Shown piece after piece: positions 48,891-57,134 of a DNA stretch of 64,000 nucleotides; within the stretch, counting starts at the first letter, position 1; the number at the start of each line of letters is the position of its first letter. Source of the DNA: Amycolatopsis sp. NBC_01488 (GTDB taxonomy: Bacteria; Actinomycetota; Actinomycetes; Mycobacteriales; Pseudonocardiaceae); the NCBI RefSeq assembly GCF_036227105.1, contig NZ_CP109434.1, positions 9,024,501 to 9,088,500 of the forward strand, given 5' to 3'. Both the position numbers and the translations under genes were made by a program. A model generated the notes under the pieces. That model ran no database searches. It was not told where the DNA came from and saw only the letters and a program-made list of their open reading frames with translations.

Positions 48891-49119
48891 GTGACCACGA
48901 TCGCGCTCTTCCACTCCGTGCTGGGCCTGCGGCCGGTCGAACTCGGCTTCGCCGACCGGCTGCGGGCGCGAAGCCGCGGCGCGGCCGGGTGCCGACGCCC
49001 GGGTGTTCACCTACCCGGGCGCCGGCCACTTCTCCACCCGCCCCGACGGCCCCGACGAAGCCGCGGCGGCGCTCACGTGGGAGCGCGCCGCGGACTTCGT
49101 CAGGCTTCGTCAGGCGTAG
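48891..49119 (+). pseudogene. Dienelactone hydrolase family remnant with internal deletion
   Basis: A good GTG start gives MTTIALFHSVLGLRPVELGF and continues to about residue 27 (ADRLRA), the beginning of a dienelactone hydrolase. The reading frame then shifts by one base. In the new frame the sequence gives GADARVFTYPGAGHFSTRPD and ends ADFVRLRQA at a TAG (49117-49119), the C-terminal end of the same family including the active-site His (GAGHF). The roughly 120 residues between, including the nucleophile, are missing. So this is a decayed gene, with the break near 48970-48995. It overlaps the CYP125 stop on the other strand by 10 bases. Confidence 0.75.
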
Positions 49120-50336
49120 CGGACCGGGTAGTGCTTGATGCCGTTCAACCAGCTCGACCGCAGCCGCACCGGGGGTTCGGCCTCGGTGATCGCCGGCATC
49201 ACGTCGGCGATCGCGTTGAAGATCAGGTCGATCTCCAGGCGGGCCAGGTTGGCGCCGATGCAGTAGTGCGAACCGGTGCCGCCGAAGCCGACGTGCGGGT
49301 TGTCTTCGCGGAGGACGTCGAACTTCTCCGGATCGTCGAAGACCTCGTGGTCGAAGTTGGCGGAGCTGTAGAACATGCCGACGCGGTCGCCCTTGCGGAT
49401 GTGCGCGCCGCCCAGCTCGGTGTCGCGGGTGGCGGTGCGCTGGAACGCGACCACCGGGGTGGCCCAGCGGACGATCTCGTCCGGCGCGGTCTTCGGCCGC
49501 TGCTCCTTGTAGAGCTCCCACTGGTCCGGGTGGTCGAGGAACGCCTTCATGCCGTGCGTGATGGCGTTGCGCGTGGTCTCGTTGCCGGCGACGGCGAGCA
49601 GGATGACGAAGAACCCGAACTCGTCCGAGCCGAGGGCCTCGCCGTCGACGTCGGCCTGGATCAGCTTCGTGACGATGTCGTCCATCGGGCACTTGCGCCG
49701 GTCCTCGGCCATGTTCCACGCGTAGCCGATGAGCTGCGCGGACGCCTCCAGGGGCTCGACCTCGTACTCCGGGTCGTCGTAGGCGACCATCTGGTTCGAC
49801 CAGTCGAAGATCTTGAGCCGGTCTTCCTGCGGGATGCCGATCAGCTCGGCGATGGCCTGCAGGGGCAGCTCGCACGCGACGTCGGTGACGAAGTCGCCGG
49901 TCCCCTTCTTGCGCGCTTCGTGGACGATCCGCTCTGCGCGGTCGCGCAGGGTGTCCTCGAGCTTCGAGATCGAGCGCGGGGTGAAGCCCTTCGACACGAT
50001 CCGGCGCAGCTTCGTGTGCTGCGGGGCGTCCATGTTGAGCAGGACGAGGCGGTTCGCGTTGAGGCGGTCCTCGGTCATGCTCTCGTCGAAGCGGATGATC
50101 GCGGTCTTCTCGCTGGACGAGTAGAGCGTGCTGTCGCGCGAGACCTCCTTGACGTCTTCGTGGCGCGAGACGACCCAGTAGCCGTCGTCGCCGAAGCCTG
50201 CGGTGTTGGTCTTCTGGGGGTTCCACCACACGGGCGCCGTCCGCCGGAGCTCGGCGAACTCGGCCAGGGGCAGCCGTTGGGCGTAGAGGTCCGGGTCCGT
50301 GAAGTCGAACCCGGCGGGGATGAGCGGAGCGGCCAC
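49110..50336 (-). CDS. cyp125: Cytochrome P450 CYP125 (steroid C26/C27 hydroxylase)
   Basis: A 408-residue P450 that starts side-chain degradation by hydroxylating the terminal methyl of cholesterol or cholestenone. The I-helix is LAVAGNETTRNAITHG near residue 245 and the K-helix Glu-x-x-Arg is DEIVRWATPVVAFQRTA near 285. The haem-binding loop HVGFGGTGSHYCIGANLARL is near 345 with Cys in HYCIG. The end SSWLNGIKHYPVRY and the body match M. tuberculosis CYP125A1 almost segment by segment. The GTG at 50336 follows GGAGG by four bases; the longer frame from 50348 contains that ribosome site. Divergent from fadA5 across three KstR-like boxes. Confidence 0.9.
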   Translation of the reverse strand: MAAPLIPAGFDFTDPDLYAQRLPLAEFAELRRTAPVWWNPQKTNTAGFGDDGYWVVSRHEDVKEVSRDSTLYSSSEKTAIIRFDESMTEDRLNANRLVLLNMDAPQHTKLRRIVSKGFTPRSISKLEDTLRDRAERIVHEARKKGTGDFVTDVACELPLQAIAELIGIPQEDRLKIFDWSNQMVAYDDPEYEVEPLEASAQLIGYAWNMAEDRRKCPMDDIVTKLIQADVDGEALGSDEFGFFVILLAVAGNETTRNAITHGMKAFLDHPDQWELYKEQRPKTAPDEIVRWATPVVAFQRTATRDTELGGAHIRKGDRVGMFYSSANFDHEVFDDPEKFDVLREDNPHVGFGGTGSHYCIGANLARLEIDLIFNAIADVMPAITEAEPPVRLRSSWLNGIKHYPVRYA

Positions 50337-50357
50337 TTTGCCTCCCACTGTTCGCCT

Positions 50358-50371
50358 TGAAACACGTTCTA
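50358..50371. promoter_or_regulatory. KstR box upstream of cyp125
   Basis: TGAAACACGTTCTA matches all 8 fixed positions of TnnAACnnGTTnnA. It is 22 bases from the cyp125 start codon. Confidence 0.8.
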
Positions 50372-50416
50372 ACGGCGATTAGAGCATACGGCGTTAACTT
50401 GGGGAAGACTGTTCAG

Positions 50417-50430
50417 TGAAACCCGTTAAC
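50417..50430. promoter_or_regulatory. KstR-like box, centre of cyp125/fadA5 region
   Basis: TGAAACCCGTTAAC matches 7 of 8 fixed positions of the KstR consensus (last A replaced by C). It lies midway in the 232-base divergent region. Confidence 0.5.
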
Positions 50431-50511
50431 TTGACCGATGAGGCCAGGTGAACGAGCGCTCATTCGACAAAGATCAAGATCATGCCGACCCTGGGGTCGC
50501 TTGCGCATAAC

Positions 50512-50525
50512 GATAACTTGTTCTA
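50512..50525. promoter_or_regulatory. KstR-like box upstream of fadA5
   Basis: GATAACTTGTTCTA matches 7 of 8 fixed positions (first T replaced by G). It lies 44 bases before the fadA5 ATG in an AT-rich stretch. Confidence 0.6.
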
Positions 50526-50568
50526 GTTTTTTGGTTACTGGACAGCGTTACCCGACGAAAGGGACGAC

Positions 50569-51726
50569 ATGGGCGTGCCGGTCATCGTCGAAGCCGTGCG
50601 GACCCCGATCGGCAAGCGGGGCGGGCTGCTGGCCGGCCTGCACGCGGCCGAGCTGCTGGGTGCCGCGCAGCAGGCCCTCCTCGACCGCGCGGGGATCGAC
50701 CCGGCCCTGGTCGAGCAGCTGATCGGCGGCTGCGTCACGCAGGCGGGCGAGCAGTCCAACAACGTGACGCGCACGGCGTGGCTGCACGCCGGCCTCCCGG
50801 AGACGGCGGGCGCGACGACGATCGACGCCCAGTGCGGCTCGGCGCAGCAGGCGACCCACCTGGTCGCCGGCCTGATCGCGGCCGACGCGATCGAGGTCGG
50901 CGTCGCGTGCGGGGTCGAGGCGATGAGCCGGGTCCCGCTGGGCACGAACCGGGGGTCCGGCTCGCCACGGCCGTCGTCGTGGTCGATCGACCTGCCCAAC
51001 CAGTACGGCGCCGCGGAACGCATCGCGGTCCGCCGCGGGCTGACGCGCGACGACGTCGACGCGTTCGGCGCGGCGTCCCAGCGGAAGGCCGCGGCCGCGT
51101 GGGAGGCCGGGCACTTCGACCGCGAAGTGGTGCCGGTGAAGGCCCCGGTCCTCGCCGACGACGGTTCCGCGACCGGCGAGACGCGCCTGGTCGGCCGCGA
51201 CCAGGGCCTCCGCGAGACGACGGTCGAGGGCCTGGCACGGCTGAAGCCGGTGGTGGAGGACGGCATCCACACCGCCGGAACGTCGTCGCAGATCTCCGAC
51301 GGCGCGGCGGCCTTGCTCCTGATGGACTCCGCACGGGCTGCTTCGCTCGGACTCCGGCCCCGGGCCCGGATCGTGGCGCAGGCACTGGTCGGCGCGGAGC
51401 CGTACTACCACCTGGACGGCCCGATCCGCGCGACCGAGCGGGTGCTCGCCCGCGCCGGCATGACGATCGCCGATCCGGACCTGTTCGAGGTCAACGAGGC
51501 GTTCGCATCGGTGGCGTTGTCGTGGCAGCGGGTCCTGGAGCCCGATCCTTCCCGCGTGAACGTCAACGGCGGCGCGATCGCGTTGGGACATCCGGTGGGC
51601 AGCACCGGGGCCCGGCTGCTGACGACGGCGTTGCACGAGCTGGAACGCCGCGACGCAGCGACGGCGCTGGTGACGATCTGCGCCGGCGGCGCCCTGGCCA
51701 CGGCGTCGATCATCGAACGGCTCTAG
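50569..51726 (+). CDS. fadA5: Steroid thiolase (FadA5-like acetyl-CoA acyltransferase)
   Basis: A 385-residue thiolase releasing acetyl-CoA or propionyl-CoA from the steroid side-chain 3-ketoacyl-CoA. The nucleophilic Cys is in TTIDAQCGSAQQATHL near residue 90, the His in VNVNGGAIALGHPVGSTGAR near 342 and the second Cys in VTICAGGALATAS near 374. GVPVIVEAVRTPIGKRGGLL at the start and GIHTAGTSSQISDGAAALLL follow M. tuberculosis FadA5 closely. Unlike the two Ltp-type homologues at 44113-46286, all catalytic residues are intact. AAAGGGA precedes the ATG. Its TAG shares CTAG with the convergent DUF4236 stop. Confidence 0.9.
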   Translation: MGVPVIVEAVRTPIGKRGGLLAGLHAAELLGAAQQALLDRAGIDPALVEQLIGGCVTQAGEQSNNVTRTAWLHAGLPETAGATTIDAQCGSAQQATHLVAGLIAADAIEVGVACGVEAMSRVPLGTNRGSGSPRPSSWSIDLPNQYGAAERIAVRRGLTRDDVDAFGAASQRKAAAAWEAGHFDREVVPVKAPVLADDGSATGETRLVGRDQGLRETTVEGLARLKPVVEDGIHTAGTSSQISDGAAALLLMDSARAASLGLRPRARIVAQALVGAEPYYHLDGPIRATERVLARAGMTIADPDLFEVNEAFASVALSWQRVLEPDPSRVNVNGGAIALGHPVGSTGARLLTTALHELERRDAATALVTICAGGALATASIIERL

Positions 51727-52796
51727 CCGGCCAGCGCGCCGGGGTGGCGGGTCATCTCGGCGAAACCGGCGGACAAAGCGTGAGCCGCCGATTCGGCGGA
51801 AAACGACCAATGCACCGAGAACCCCTGGCTGGTCGAGAGGTCAACCTCGCCGTAGCGCATGACAGGCAGCCGGCGGTTGTTCTTGAACCGCCGGTCGGGT
51901 CCACCCCTTTTATTCACGTACTGCCAGGTCGTGTCCACCTGGACGGCGTCGGGCGGCACCGTCCCGTCTTCGATGAACCGGGTGCTTCCCGGGACCACCG
52001 AAACCGACCCGTAGGGCAGGTCCGCATAGGTGTTCCGGTCCCGCACCAGGATGCGATCCGGCAGGAAGTAGACCGACCGGGTTGCCGCTTGCAGAGAGGG
52101 AACGGCGATGTTCGCCTTGAGATGAGCCGAACCGCCCACCCCTCGGCGCAGTGACTCACGGCGCACCAGAGAACCCGCGCCCGCGTTCACCTTGCGCTGG
52201 TAGGTGGTCTGGAGATCGCCGCGCGCGATGGTGCTCCACGCGCTGTGCGCCCGGCAGACCTCGTCGAAAGACCCGAGCAGGCGCTCGAACTGTGCCTGCG
52301 CGGGGCCGTCCACCTCGTAGAACGCCACCACCGTCCGGCGGACCTTGTCCCGCCAGCCGACCCAGAGGGTGAGCGGGAGAGCGACCAAGAGTATCCAAGG
52401 AGTCGCGGCGACGAGGAACAGGCTCACGATGAGCACCCAAGGCCACATCCGGTGCGCTCTCGCCGCGGCGTTGAGCTGCGTGACGAGTGTGGTGGGTGTC
52501 GCGGGCAGAAGCTCCTCCGCGCGTCTGCCGGTCACGTCGGACAGCACGACATCGCCGAGTTCGGGCAGCACCGACGCGGGTACCGGCAGGGATCCGCGAG
52601 CAGCGGAGCGCCGGGCGCGGTGGCCGCCCGAGGTCGCGCGGTACGACACTCCGGCGACACCAACCCGTACATAGCTGCCGCGTGGACCGGTGCCCACGCG
52701 CAGCCCCGGGATACCGGCCGAAACACCGATGCCCGACTTCGAAACGCCCACCCGGAGCGGTCCGAGCCGGATGCTGGTGCGCAGGTAGATCGACAT
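51723..52796 (-). CDS. DUF4236 N-terminal domain membrane protein
   Basis: A 357-residue protein. The first 60 residues (YLRTSIRLGPLRVGVSKSGI, then GTGPRGSYVRVG) are a DUF4236 domain, a small beta-rich module of unknown function. Residues about 115-150 hold a helical hairpin membrane anchor (WPWVLIVSLFLVAATPWILL). The C-terminal 200 residues, including SVYFLPDRILVRDRNTYADL, look like a membrane-protein-associated domain seen in other hypothetical proteins. No enzymatic residues recognised. ATG at 52796 follows GAGG; an upstream frame to 52832 is less likely. It ends convergently with fadA5. Base composition is slightly lower in GC than its neighbours. Confidence 0.72.
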   Translation of the reverse strand: MSIYLRTSIRLGPLRVGVSKSGIGVSAGIPGLRVGTGPRGSYVRVGVAGVSYRATSGGHRARRSAARGSLPVPASVLPELGDVVLSDVTGRRAEELLPATPTTLVTQLNAAARAHRMWPWVLIVSLFLVAATPWILLVALPLTLWVGWRDKVRRTVVAFYEVDGPAQAQFERLLGSFDEVCRAHSAWSTIARGDLQTTYQRKVNAGAGSLVRRESLRRGVGGSAHLKANIAVPSLQAATRSVYFLPDRILVRDRNTYADLPYGSVSVVPGSTRFIEDGTVPPDAVQVDTTWQYVNKRGGPDRRFKNNRRLPVMRYGEVDLSTSQGFSVHWSFSAESAAHALSAGFAEMTRHPGALAG

Positions 52797-52909
52797 GCGT
52801 GCCTCGCTTCCCGTCCGCCACCCACGTCGCATCGGAGACGGGATCCGCTACGGAAGACCACCGACCGCAACAAGGCCGAGATCATCACGTGATGGGAAGT
52901 CCCACGAGG

Positions 52910-53296
52910 TCAGCCGGGAAGGTGGGCGTCCACCTCGATTTCGATCTTCATGCGCGGGTCGGCCAGGCCGCACTGCAGCATCGTCGCCGCCGGGCGGACG
53001 TCCGCGAACGCCTTGCGCAGCACCGGCCAGCACGGCTCGAAGTCGTCGCGCTCGGGCAGCAGGTAGCGCACGCGGACCACGTCCGCGAACGTGCAGCCGG
53101 CCTCCTTCAGCGCCGCTTCGATGTTGCGCAGGCACTGTGCCGCCTGCTCGACGACGTCGTCGGAAATGGTCATCGTCGGGTAGTCGAAGCCGGTCGTGCC
53201 CGAGACGTACACGCGGTCGCCGTGCACCACCGCGCGGGCGTAGCCGATTCGCTCTTCGAAAGTCGACCCGCTGAGGATCGCTCGCCGTTCTGCCAT
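52910..53296 (-). CDS. RidA family (YjgF/YER057c/UK114) protein
   Basis: A 128-residue RidA-like protein, a trimeric fold that in the archetype hydrolyses reactive enamine/imine intermediates. AVVHGDRVYVSGTTGFDYPT near residue 22 and VVRVRYLLPERDDFEPCWPV near 72 are family parts. The end reads DPRMKIEIEVDAHLPG. The position of the archetypal active-site Arg reads AATMLQCGLADPRMKIEIE, where an Arg is present near residue 115. This is the RidA subfamily with a long VSGTTGFDYPT loop, which may have another ligand. Divergent from the alpha/beta hydrolase gene with 64 bases between starts. Confidence 0.85.
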   Translation of the reverse strand: MAERRAILSGSTFEERIGYARAVVHGDRVYVSGTTGFDYPTMTISDDVVEQAAQCLRNIEAALKEAGCTFADVVRVRYLLPERDDFEPCWPVLRKAFADVRPAATMLQCGLADPRMKIEIEVDAHLPG

Positions 53297-53360
53297 GCCG
53301 CGCACGCTAGGGGCCGACCACCGCGCCGTCCACTTCGTTGTCTGTGCTTGACTTCCACGC

Positions 53361-54158
53361 ATGATCTCGGAAAGCCGTTGCCCGGTGGAGGACGGCGAGC
53401 TCCTCGTCCGCCGCGGCGGCGAGGGCCCGGAGCTGCTGCTGATCGCGGGCGGCACCGGGTCGGGTGACTCCTACCGCGCGCTGGCGAAGCACCTGTACGC
53501 GGACTACACGGTCATCACGTACGACCGGCGCGGCCACTTCGGCAGCACGGACACCACCACGGGCCCGGTCCCGGTGTCCCGCCAGGCCGACGACGCGCGG
53601 GCGGTGCTGGACCACGCGACCGGCGGCCCGGCGCTGGTGTTCGGCTCGAGCGCGGGCGCGCTGATCGGCCTCGACCTCGTCGCCCGCCACCCCGCCCGCG
53701 TGACGACGCTGGTCGCCCACGAACCCCCGGCGGTCCACCTGATGCCGGACGCGGGAAGCTGGCTCGAAGCGGCGGCGGAGCAGGTCCGCCTGGCCCGTTC
53801 GGGTGAGCTGATGACGGCGGTGACCCGCTTCGCGGACGCCATCGCGGGCGCGGCGCTGCCCGACCTGCCGAACCTCCGCCTCCCCCACGAAGCCGACTGG
53901 ATCCGCCTGTTCGACCGCGAGCTGACGGAGTTCTTCGACTACCTCCCGGACCTGCGCGCGCTGCGCCGCGCGAGCACGGAGATCGTCCCGGTGGCGGGCG
54001 AGGGCAGCCGGGGCCGCTACCACTACCAGCCGGCGAAGATCCTGGCGCTGGAGCTGGGATTGCCGTTCACGGAGATGCCGGGGGCGCATCTGGCGCCGCA
54101 GCGGAACCCGGCCAAGTTCGCGGCGGCGTTGAAGGATCTGCTCAGCCCCGAACTCTGA
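53361..54158 (+). CDS. Alpha/beta hydrolase
   Basis: A 265-residue hydrolase of the alpha/beta fold. The oxyanion-side motif is ELLLIAGGTGSGDSYRALAK near residue 24. The nucleophile elbow is GSSAG (VFGSSAGALIGLDLVARHP near 93, Ser at about 95), and the terminal His is probably in EMPGAHLAPQRNP near 242. The acid is unassigned. Small cap region around residues 130-200. Substrate unknown; such enzymes are typically esterases or lactonases. ATG at 53361. The 3' end is followed directly by the dispersed 120-bp element. Confidence 0.82.
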   Translation: MISESRCPVEDGELLVRRGGEGPELLLIAGGTGSGDSYRALAKHLYADYTVITYDRRGHFGSTDTTTGPVPVSRQADDARAVLDHATGGPALVFGSSAGALIGLDLVARHPARVTTLVAHEPPAVHLMPDAGSWLEAAAEQVRLARSGELMTAVTRFADAIAGAALPDLPNLRLPHEADWIRLFDRELTEFFDYLPDLRALRRASTEIVPVAGEGSRGRYHYQPAKILALELGLPFTEMPGAHLAPQRNPAKFAAALKDLLSPEL

Positions 54159-54169
54159 CCGAAGCCGGC

Positions 54170-54290
54170 CCCCGCCCTTCCCTGGGGGGCGTGCCCATGT
54201 CCAGTTTACCGGCGGGTCATGACAAAGCACGCAAACCGGGACTCCGGCGCCGAAGCTGTCCACATCCGGCGAGGCCTGTGCACAACCTGG
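54170..54290 (+). repeat. Dispersed 121-bp intergenic element, copy B
   Basis: This is the second copy of the element at 1622-1745. It starts with CCGCCCTTCCCTGGGGGGCG (54172-54191) and has TCCAGTTTACCGGCGGG in the middle. It ends with CTGTCCACA (54256-54264) and TGTGCACAA (54277-54285), again separated by exactly 12 bases. It lies between two convergent stop codons. Confidence 0.6.
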
Positions 54291-54321
54291 CGACCACCCT
54301 GCGACTCGACCGCCGGTAGCC

Positions 54322-55524
54322 TCAGACCACCCGGACGCCGTCCTTCCAGACCTCCCGGATGTTCGACGCCAGCGCCGGGAAGTCGTACGGATTCCCCGCC
54401 ACCACCACGAGATCCGCCCGCAGCCCGGGCTCGATCCGCCCCAGCTCACCGTCGAGCCCCATCAACCGCGCCGCGGACGACGTCGTCGCCTCCAGGACGT
54501 CCGCCTGGGTCATCCCGCACGCCGCCATCAGGGCCAGCTCCTCCAGGTTCGTGCCGTGCGGCCCGACGCCGCTGTCCGTGCCCATCGCGATCCGGACGCC
54601 CGCCGCGTACGCGCGCCGTACCGAGTCGCGGTGCACCTCCACCACCTCACGCGCCTTCGTCACGACCGCCGAAGGCAGGTCCACTCCGGCGTCGGCCGCT
54701 CGGACCACGTTGACCGGGGCGATCAGCGTCGGGACCAGCCACGTCCCGTGGCCCAGCATCAGCTCGATCGCCTCGTCGTCGAGGTAGATGCCGTGCTCGA
54801 TCGACCGGACGCCCGCGCGGACCGCGTTCTTGATGCCCGCCGCGCCCTGGGCGTGTGCCATCACCGGGCGCCCCTGCATCGCCGCCTCGGCGACCAGGAC
54901 CTCCAGCTCCTCCGGCGTGTACTGCGAGTGCCGCGGGTCGTCGCGCGGCGAGAGCACGCCACCGGTCGTGCAGACCTTCAGCACGTCCGCGCCCGCGCGC
55001 AGCAGCGTCCGGGCGACGCGGCGGATCTCGTCGGGGCCGTCGGCCGTCGCGTCCGGGCGGCCGGGGTGCGGCACCAGCAGGGGGACGCAGATGCTCGACG
55101 GGTGCCAGCTGTCGCCGTGCCCGCCGGTCTGGCTGATCAGGCCGATCGAGATCTGCAGCCGCGGTCCCGGGATCAGCCCGTCGTCCACCGCCTGCTTGAT
55201 GCCGAGGTCCGCGCCCGACGCGTCCCGGACCGTCGTGATGCCCAGCCCGAGCGTCGCCCAGAGGTTCCGCGCGGCTTCGTAGAACTGGTAGGAGAACGGC
55301 TTCTGCACGCGGGCCAGCAGCCCGATGTCCGACACCGTGACGTGCACGTGGCAGTCGAACAGCCCCGGCAGCAGCACCGCCCCGGAGCAGTCGACGCCCT
55401 CGTCGCCGTCCAGGTCCGTGCCGACGTCGACGATCCGGCCGTGCTCGACCACGACGTCCGCCGCCGCCGGCTCCGCGCCGGTGCCGTCGAACACCGAGCC
55501 GCCGGTGAAAACCGTACGCGTCAC
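54322..55524 (-). CDS. Amidohydrolase family protein (Xaa-Pro dipeptidase/imidazolonepropionase-like)
   Basis: A 400-residue binuclear metal hydrolase. The metal ligands are His-x-His in LLPGLFDCHVHVTVSD near residue 57, the carboxylated Lys in DVLKVCTTGGVLS near 183 and His in PVMAHAQGAAGIKNA near 223. A further His is in RSIEHGIYLDD near 243, and the catalytic Asp in RIAMGTDSGVGPHG near 318. This set matches the Sgx9260-type group that cleaves N-acyl or Xaa-Pro dipeptides. GTG start shares GTGA with the symporter stop, so an imported small peptide or acylated amino acid is a likely substrate (inference). Confidence 0.87.
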   Translation of the reverse strand: MTRTVFTGGSVFDGTGAEPAAADVVVEHGRIVDVGTDLDGDEGVDCSGAVLLPGLFDCHVHVTVSDIGLLARVQKPFSYQFYEAARNLWATLGLGITTVRDASGADLGIKQAVDDGLIPGPRLQISIGLISQTGGHGDSWHPSSICVPLLVPHPGRPDATADGPDEIRRVARTLLRAGADVLKVCTTGGVLSPRDDPRHSQYTPEELEVLVAEAAMQGRPVMAHAQGAAGIKNAVRAGVRSIEHGIYLDDEAIELMLGHGTWLVPTLIAPVNVVRAADAGVDLPSAVVTKAREVVEVHRDSVRRAYAAGVRIAMGTDSGVGPHGTNLEELALMAACGMTQADVLEATTSSAARLMGLDGELGRIEPGLRADLVVVAGNPYDFPALASNIREVWKDGVRVV

Positions 55525-56936
55525 GCCGCCTCCACGGGAGAAGTCTGCCGCCGCACCACGAGAGCCGTCAGGGCGAGGACGACGACGTTGACGCCGAGCC
55601 CGACCAGTCCCACGTTGACCGTGCCGACGAGGTGAGTGTCCACAAAGGTCAGCCAGATGACGACGAGCTCGCCCGCGATCAACCCGGCGAACACCGGGCC
55701 CTTGCCGACGGGCACCCGGCGCAGGAAGCCCAGCAGGTTGGCCGGGGCCAGCTGGACCGACCCCGAATAGGTGAGCAACAGCAGGTTGGCCAGCAGGTCC
55801 GGCCGGAAGATGCCGAGCACGAGGGCAAGAGTACTCGCGAGCACAACCGTGCCGTGGTTGATCCAGAACTGCCCGCGGCCACTGCGGACGCGGACGATGT
55901 TGCGCGCCACCAGCGACGAGATGCCGATCAGGATCCCGGCCGCCGGGACCATCGCCGTGGCCGTCGCGGCGACCACGATGACGCCCGTGACCCAGGTCGG
56001 CAACGCGTCTTTCGACAGCGTCAGCAATACGCCGTTCGGGTCACTCCCCTTGGGTACCACGATGATCGCGGCGAACCCCACGATCATCGGCAGCAGCAGG
56101 CACAGCTCGTAGATCGGCATCCAGGTGTAGTTGCGCCGCAGCACCTTCGGGTCGCGCGCGGACATCAGCGCCGGCCACGAGTGCGGCAGCGTCATCAGCC
56201 CGACGCCGATCGCGCTGACCAGCATGCTCGTCACGAACCAGACGTGATCGTTCGGTCCACTGTGGACGATCAGCTTCTCCGGGTGCAGCTGCTCGATCTT
56301 GTGGAACACGCCGCCGATGCCGCCGGCGAAGTGCGTCGGCACGGCGATGATCAGCACCACCAGCGCGACCAGCATGATCCCGTCCTTGAAGTAGGACGTC
56401 GCCGCGACGCCGCGCAGCCCGGCCCACAGCACGAACGCGACCACCAGCACGCTGCCGGTGACCATGCTCAGCGTGCCGGACGCGCTGTCGCCGGTGACCA
56501 GCCGGACGATCAGGCCGAGCCCGGTGATCTGCAGCTGCAAGTAGGGCAGCACGAACACCACGCCGAGTACCGCCGACAGCGTCCCGAGCGCCCGGCTGGA
56601 GTAACGGTCCTCGAGGAAGTCGCCCTGGGTGAGGTAGCCGCGCTCCTTGCCCATCGTCCAGAGGCGCTTCGCCAGGAAGAACAGCACGACGTAGGCGATC
56701 GGCACGTACGGCAGCGCGTACATCGCCGCGACACCGCCGGAGAACGCGAGGCCGGCCATGCCGAGGAAGGTGAAGGTGGTGAACACCTCGCCCGCCTGCA
56801 GGAACCACATCGTCAGCGCGCCGAAGCGGCGGCCGCCGACGGTCCATTCGGCCAGGTCGGCGACGGGCTTGCGCCGGCCGAGGAAGCCGAGGACACCGAT
56901 CAGGACGATGCCTGCGAGGGTGAAGGTGAGGATCAC
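55521..56936 (-). CDS. Sodium:solute symporter (SSS family)
   Basis: A 471-residue symporter with about 13 hydrophobic helices. WTVGGRRFGALTMWFLQAGE near residue 32, YLTQGDFLEDRYSSRALGTL near 105 and GVAATSYFKDGIMLVALVVL near 180 are SSS marks. The sodium-site Ser pair may lie in the helix around 340. The GTG at 56936 overlaps the DUF3311 stop (GTGA), which argues against the longer frame to 57044. It sits between two metal hydrolases and beside a DUF3311 gene, the usual partner of this symporter subgroup. The cargo is probably the hydrolases' substrate. Confidence 0.88.
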   Translation of the reverse strand: MILTFTLAGIVLIGVLGFLGRRKPVADLAEWTVGGRRFGALTMWFLQAGEVFTTFTFLGMAGLAFSGGVAAMYALPYVPIAYVVLFFLAKRLWTMGKERGYLTQGDFLEDRYSSRALGTLSAVLGVVFVLPYLQLQITGLGLIVRLVTGDSASGTLSMVTGSVLVVAFVLWAGLRGVAATSYFKDGIMLVALVVLIIAVPTHFAGGIGGVFHKIEQLHPEKLIVHSGPNDHVWFVTSMLVSAIGVGLMTLPHSWPALMSARDPKVLRRNYTWMPIYELCLLLPMIVGFAAIIVVPKGSDPNGVLLTLSKDALPTWVTGVIVVAATATAMVPAAGILIGISSLVARNIVRVRSGRGQFWINHGTVVLASTLALVLGIFRPDLLANLLLLTYSGSVQLAPANLLGFLRRVPVGKGPVFAGLIAGELVVIWLTFVDTHLVGTVNVGLVGLGVNVVVLALTALVVRRQTSPVEAA

Positions 56937-57130
56937 GACTCCTCCTCCCGGCCGCGCATCAGGCGTTCGGACAGCAGCAGCGCCGGGGTGAACATGAGGC
57001 ACCAGAACGCGCCCCAGACGATCATCCGCGGCAGCCCGAGCCACAGGCCGGTGGTGTTGACGAACGGCAGGAACGGCATCAGGACCAACGCGAGCACCGG
57101 GAGCAGCGGTGGCCAGTGGTAGCTGCGCAC
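56933..57130 (-). CDS. DUF3311 small membrane protein
   Basis: A 65-residue protein with two hydrophobic helices (PPLLPVLALVLMPFLPF and MIVWGAFWCLMFTPALLLSE) and a charged tail RLMRGREEES. DUF3311 proteins are encoded directly before SSS symporters in many bacteria and are thought to be accessory subunits. The GTG at 57130 begins 4 bases after the M20 stop, and its own stop overlaps the symporter GTG. Confidence 0.82.
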   Translation of the reverse strand: MRSYHWPPLLPVLALVLMPFLPFVNTTGLWLGLPRMIVWGAFWCLMFTPALLLSERLMRGREEES

Positions 57131-57134
57131 GGCG

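Noticed and set aside
48891..50360. 489-codon + strand frame starting like a dienelactone hydrolase and running through cyp125
   Set aside because: Only the first 27 codons are hydrolase-like. The rest is antisense to a complete P450 gene, and the true hydrolase C-terminus is in another frame.
41952..50525. KstR2 operators (AAGCAAGnnCTTGCTT type) were looked for in the steroid region
   Set aside because: No such site was seen; only KstR-type TnnAACnnGTTnnA boxes are present.
51723..52796. DUF4236 gene considered as recently acquired because of slightly lower GC and TTTATT-like stretches
   Set aside because: The difference is small by eye, no mobile element or tRNA is nearby, and its end is tightly fitted to fadA5.
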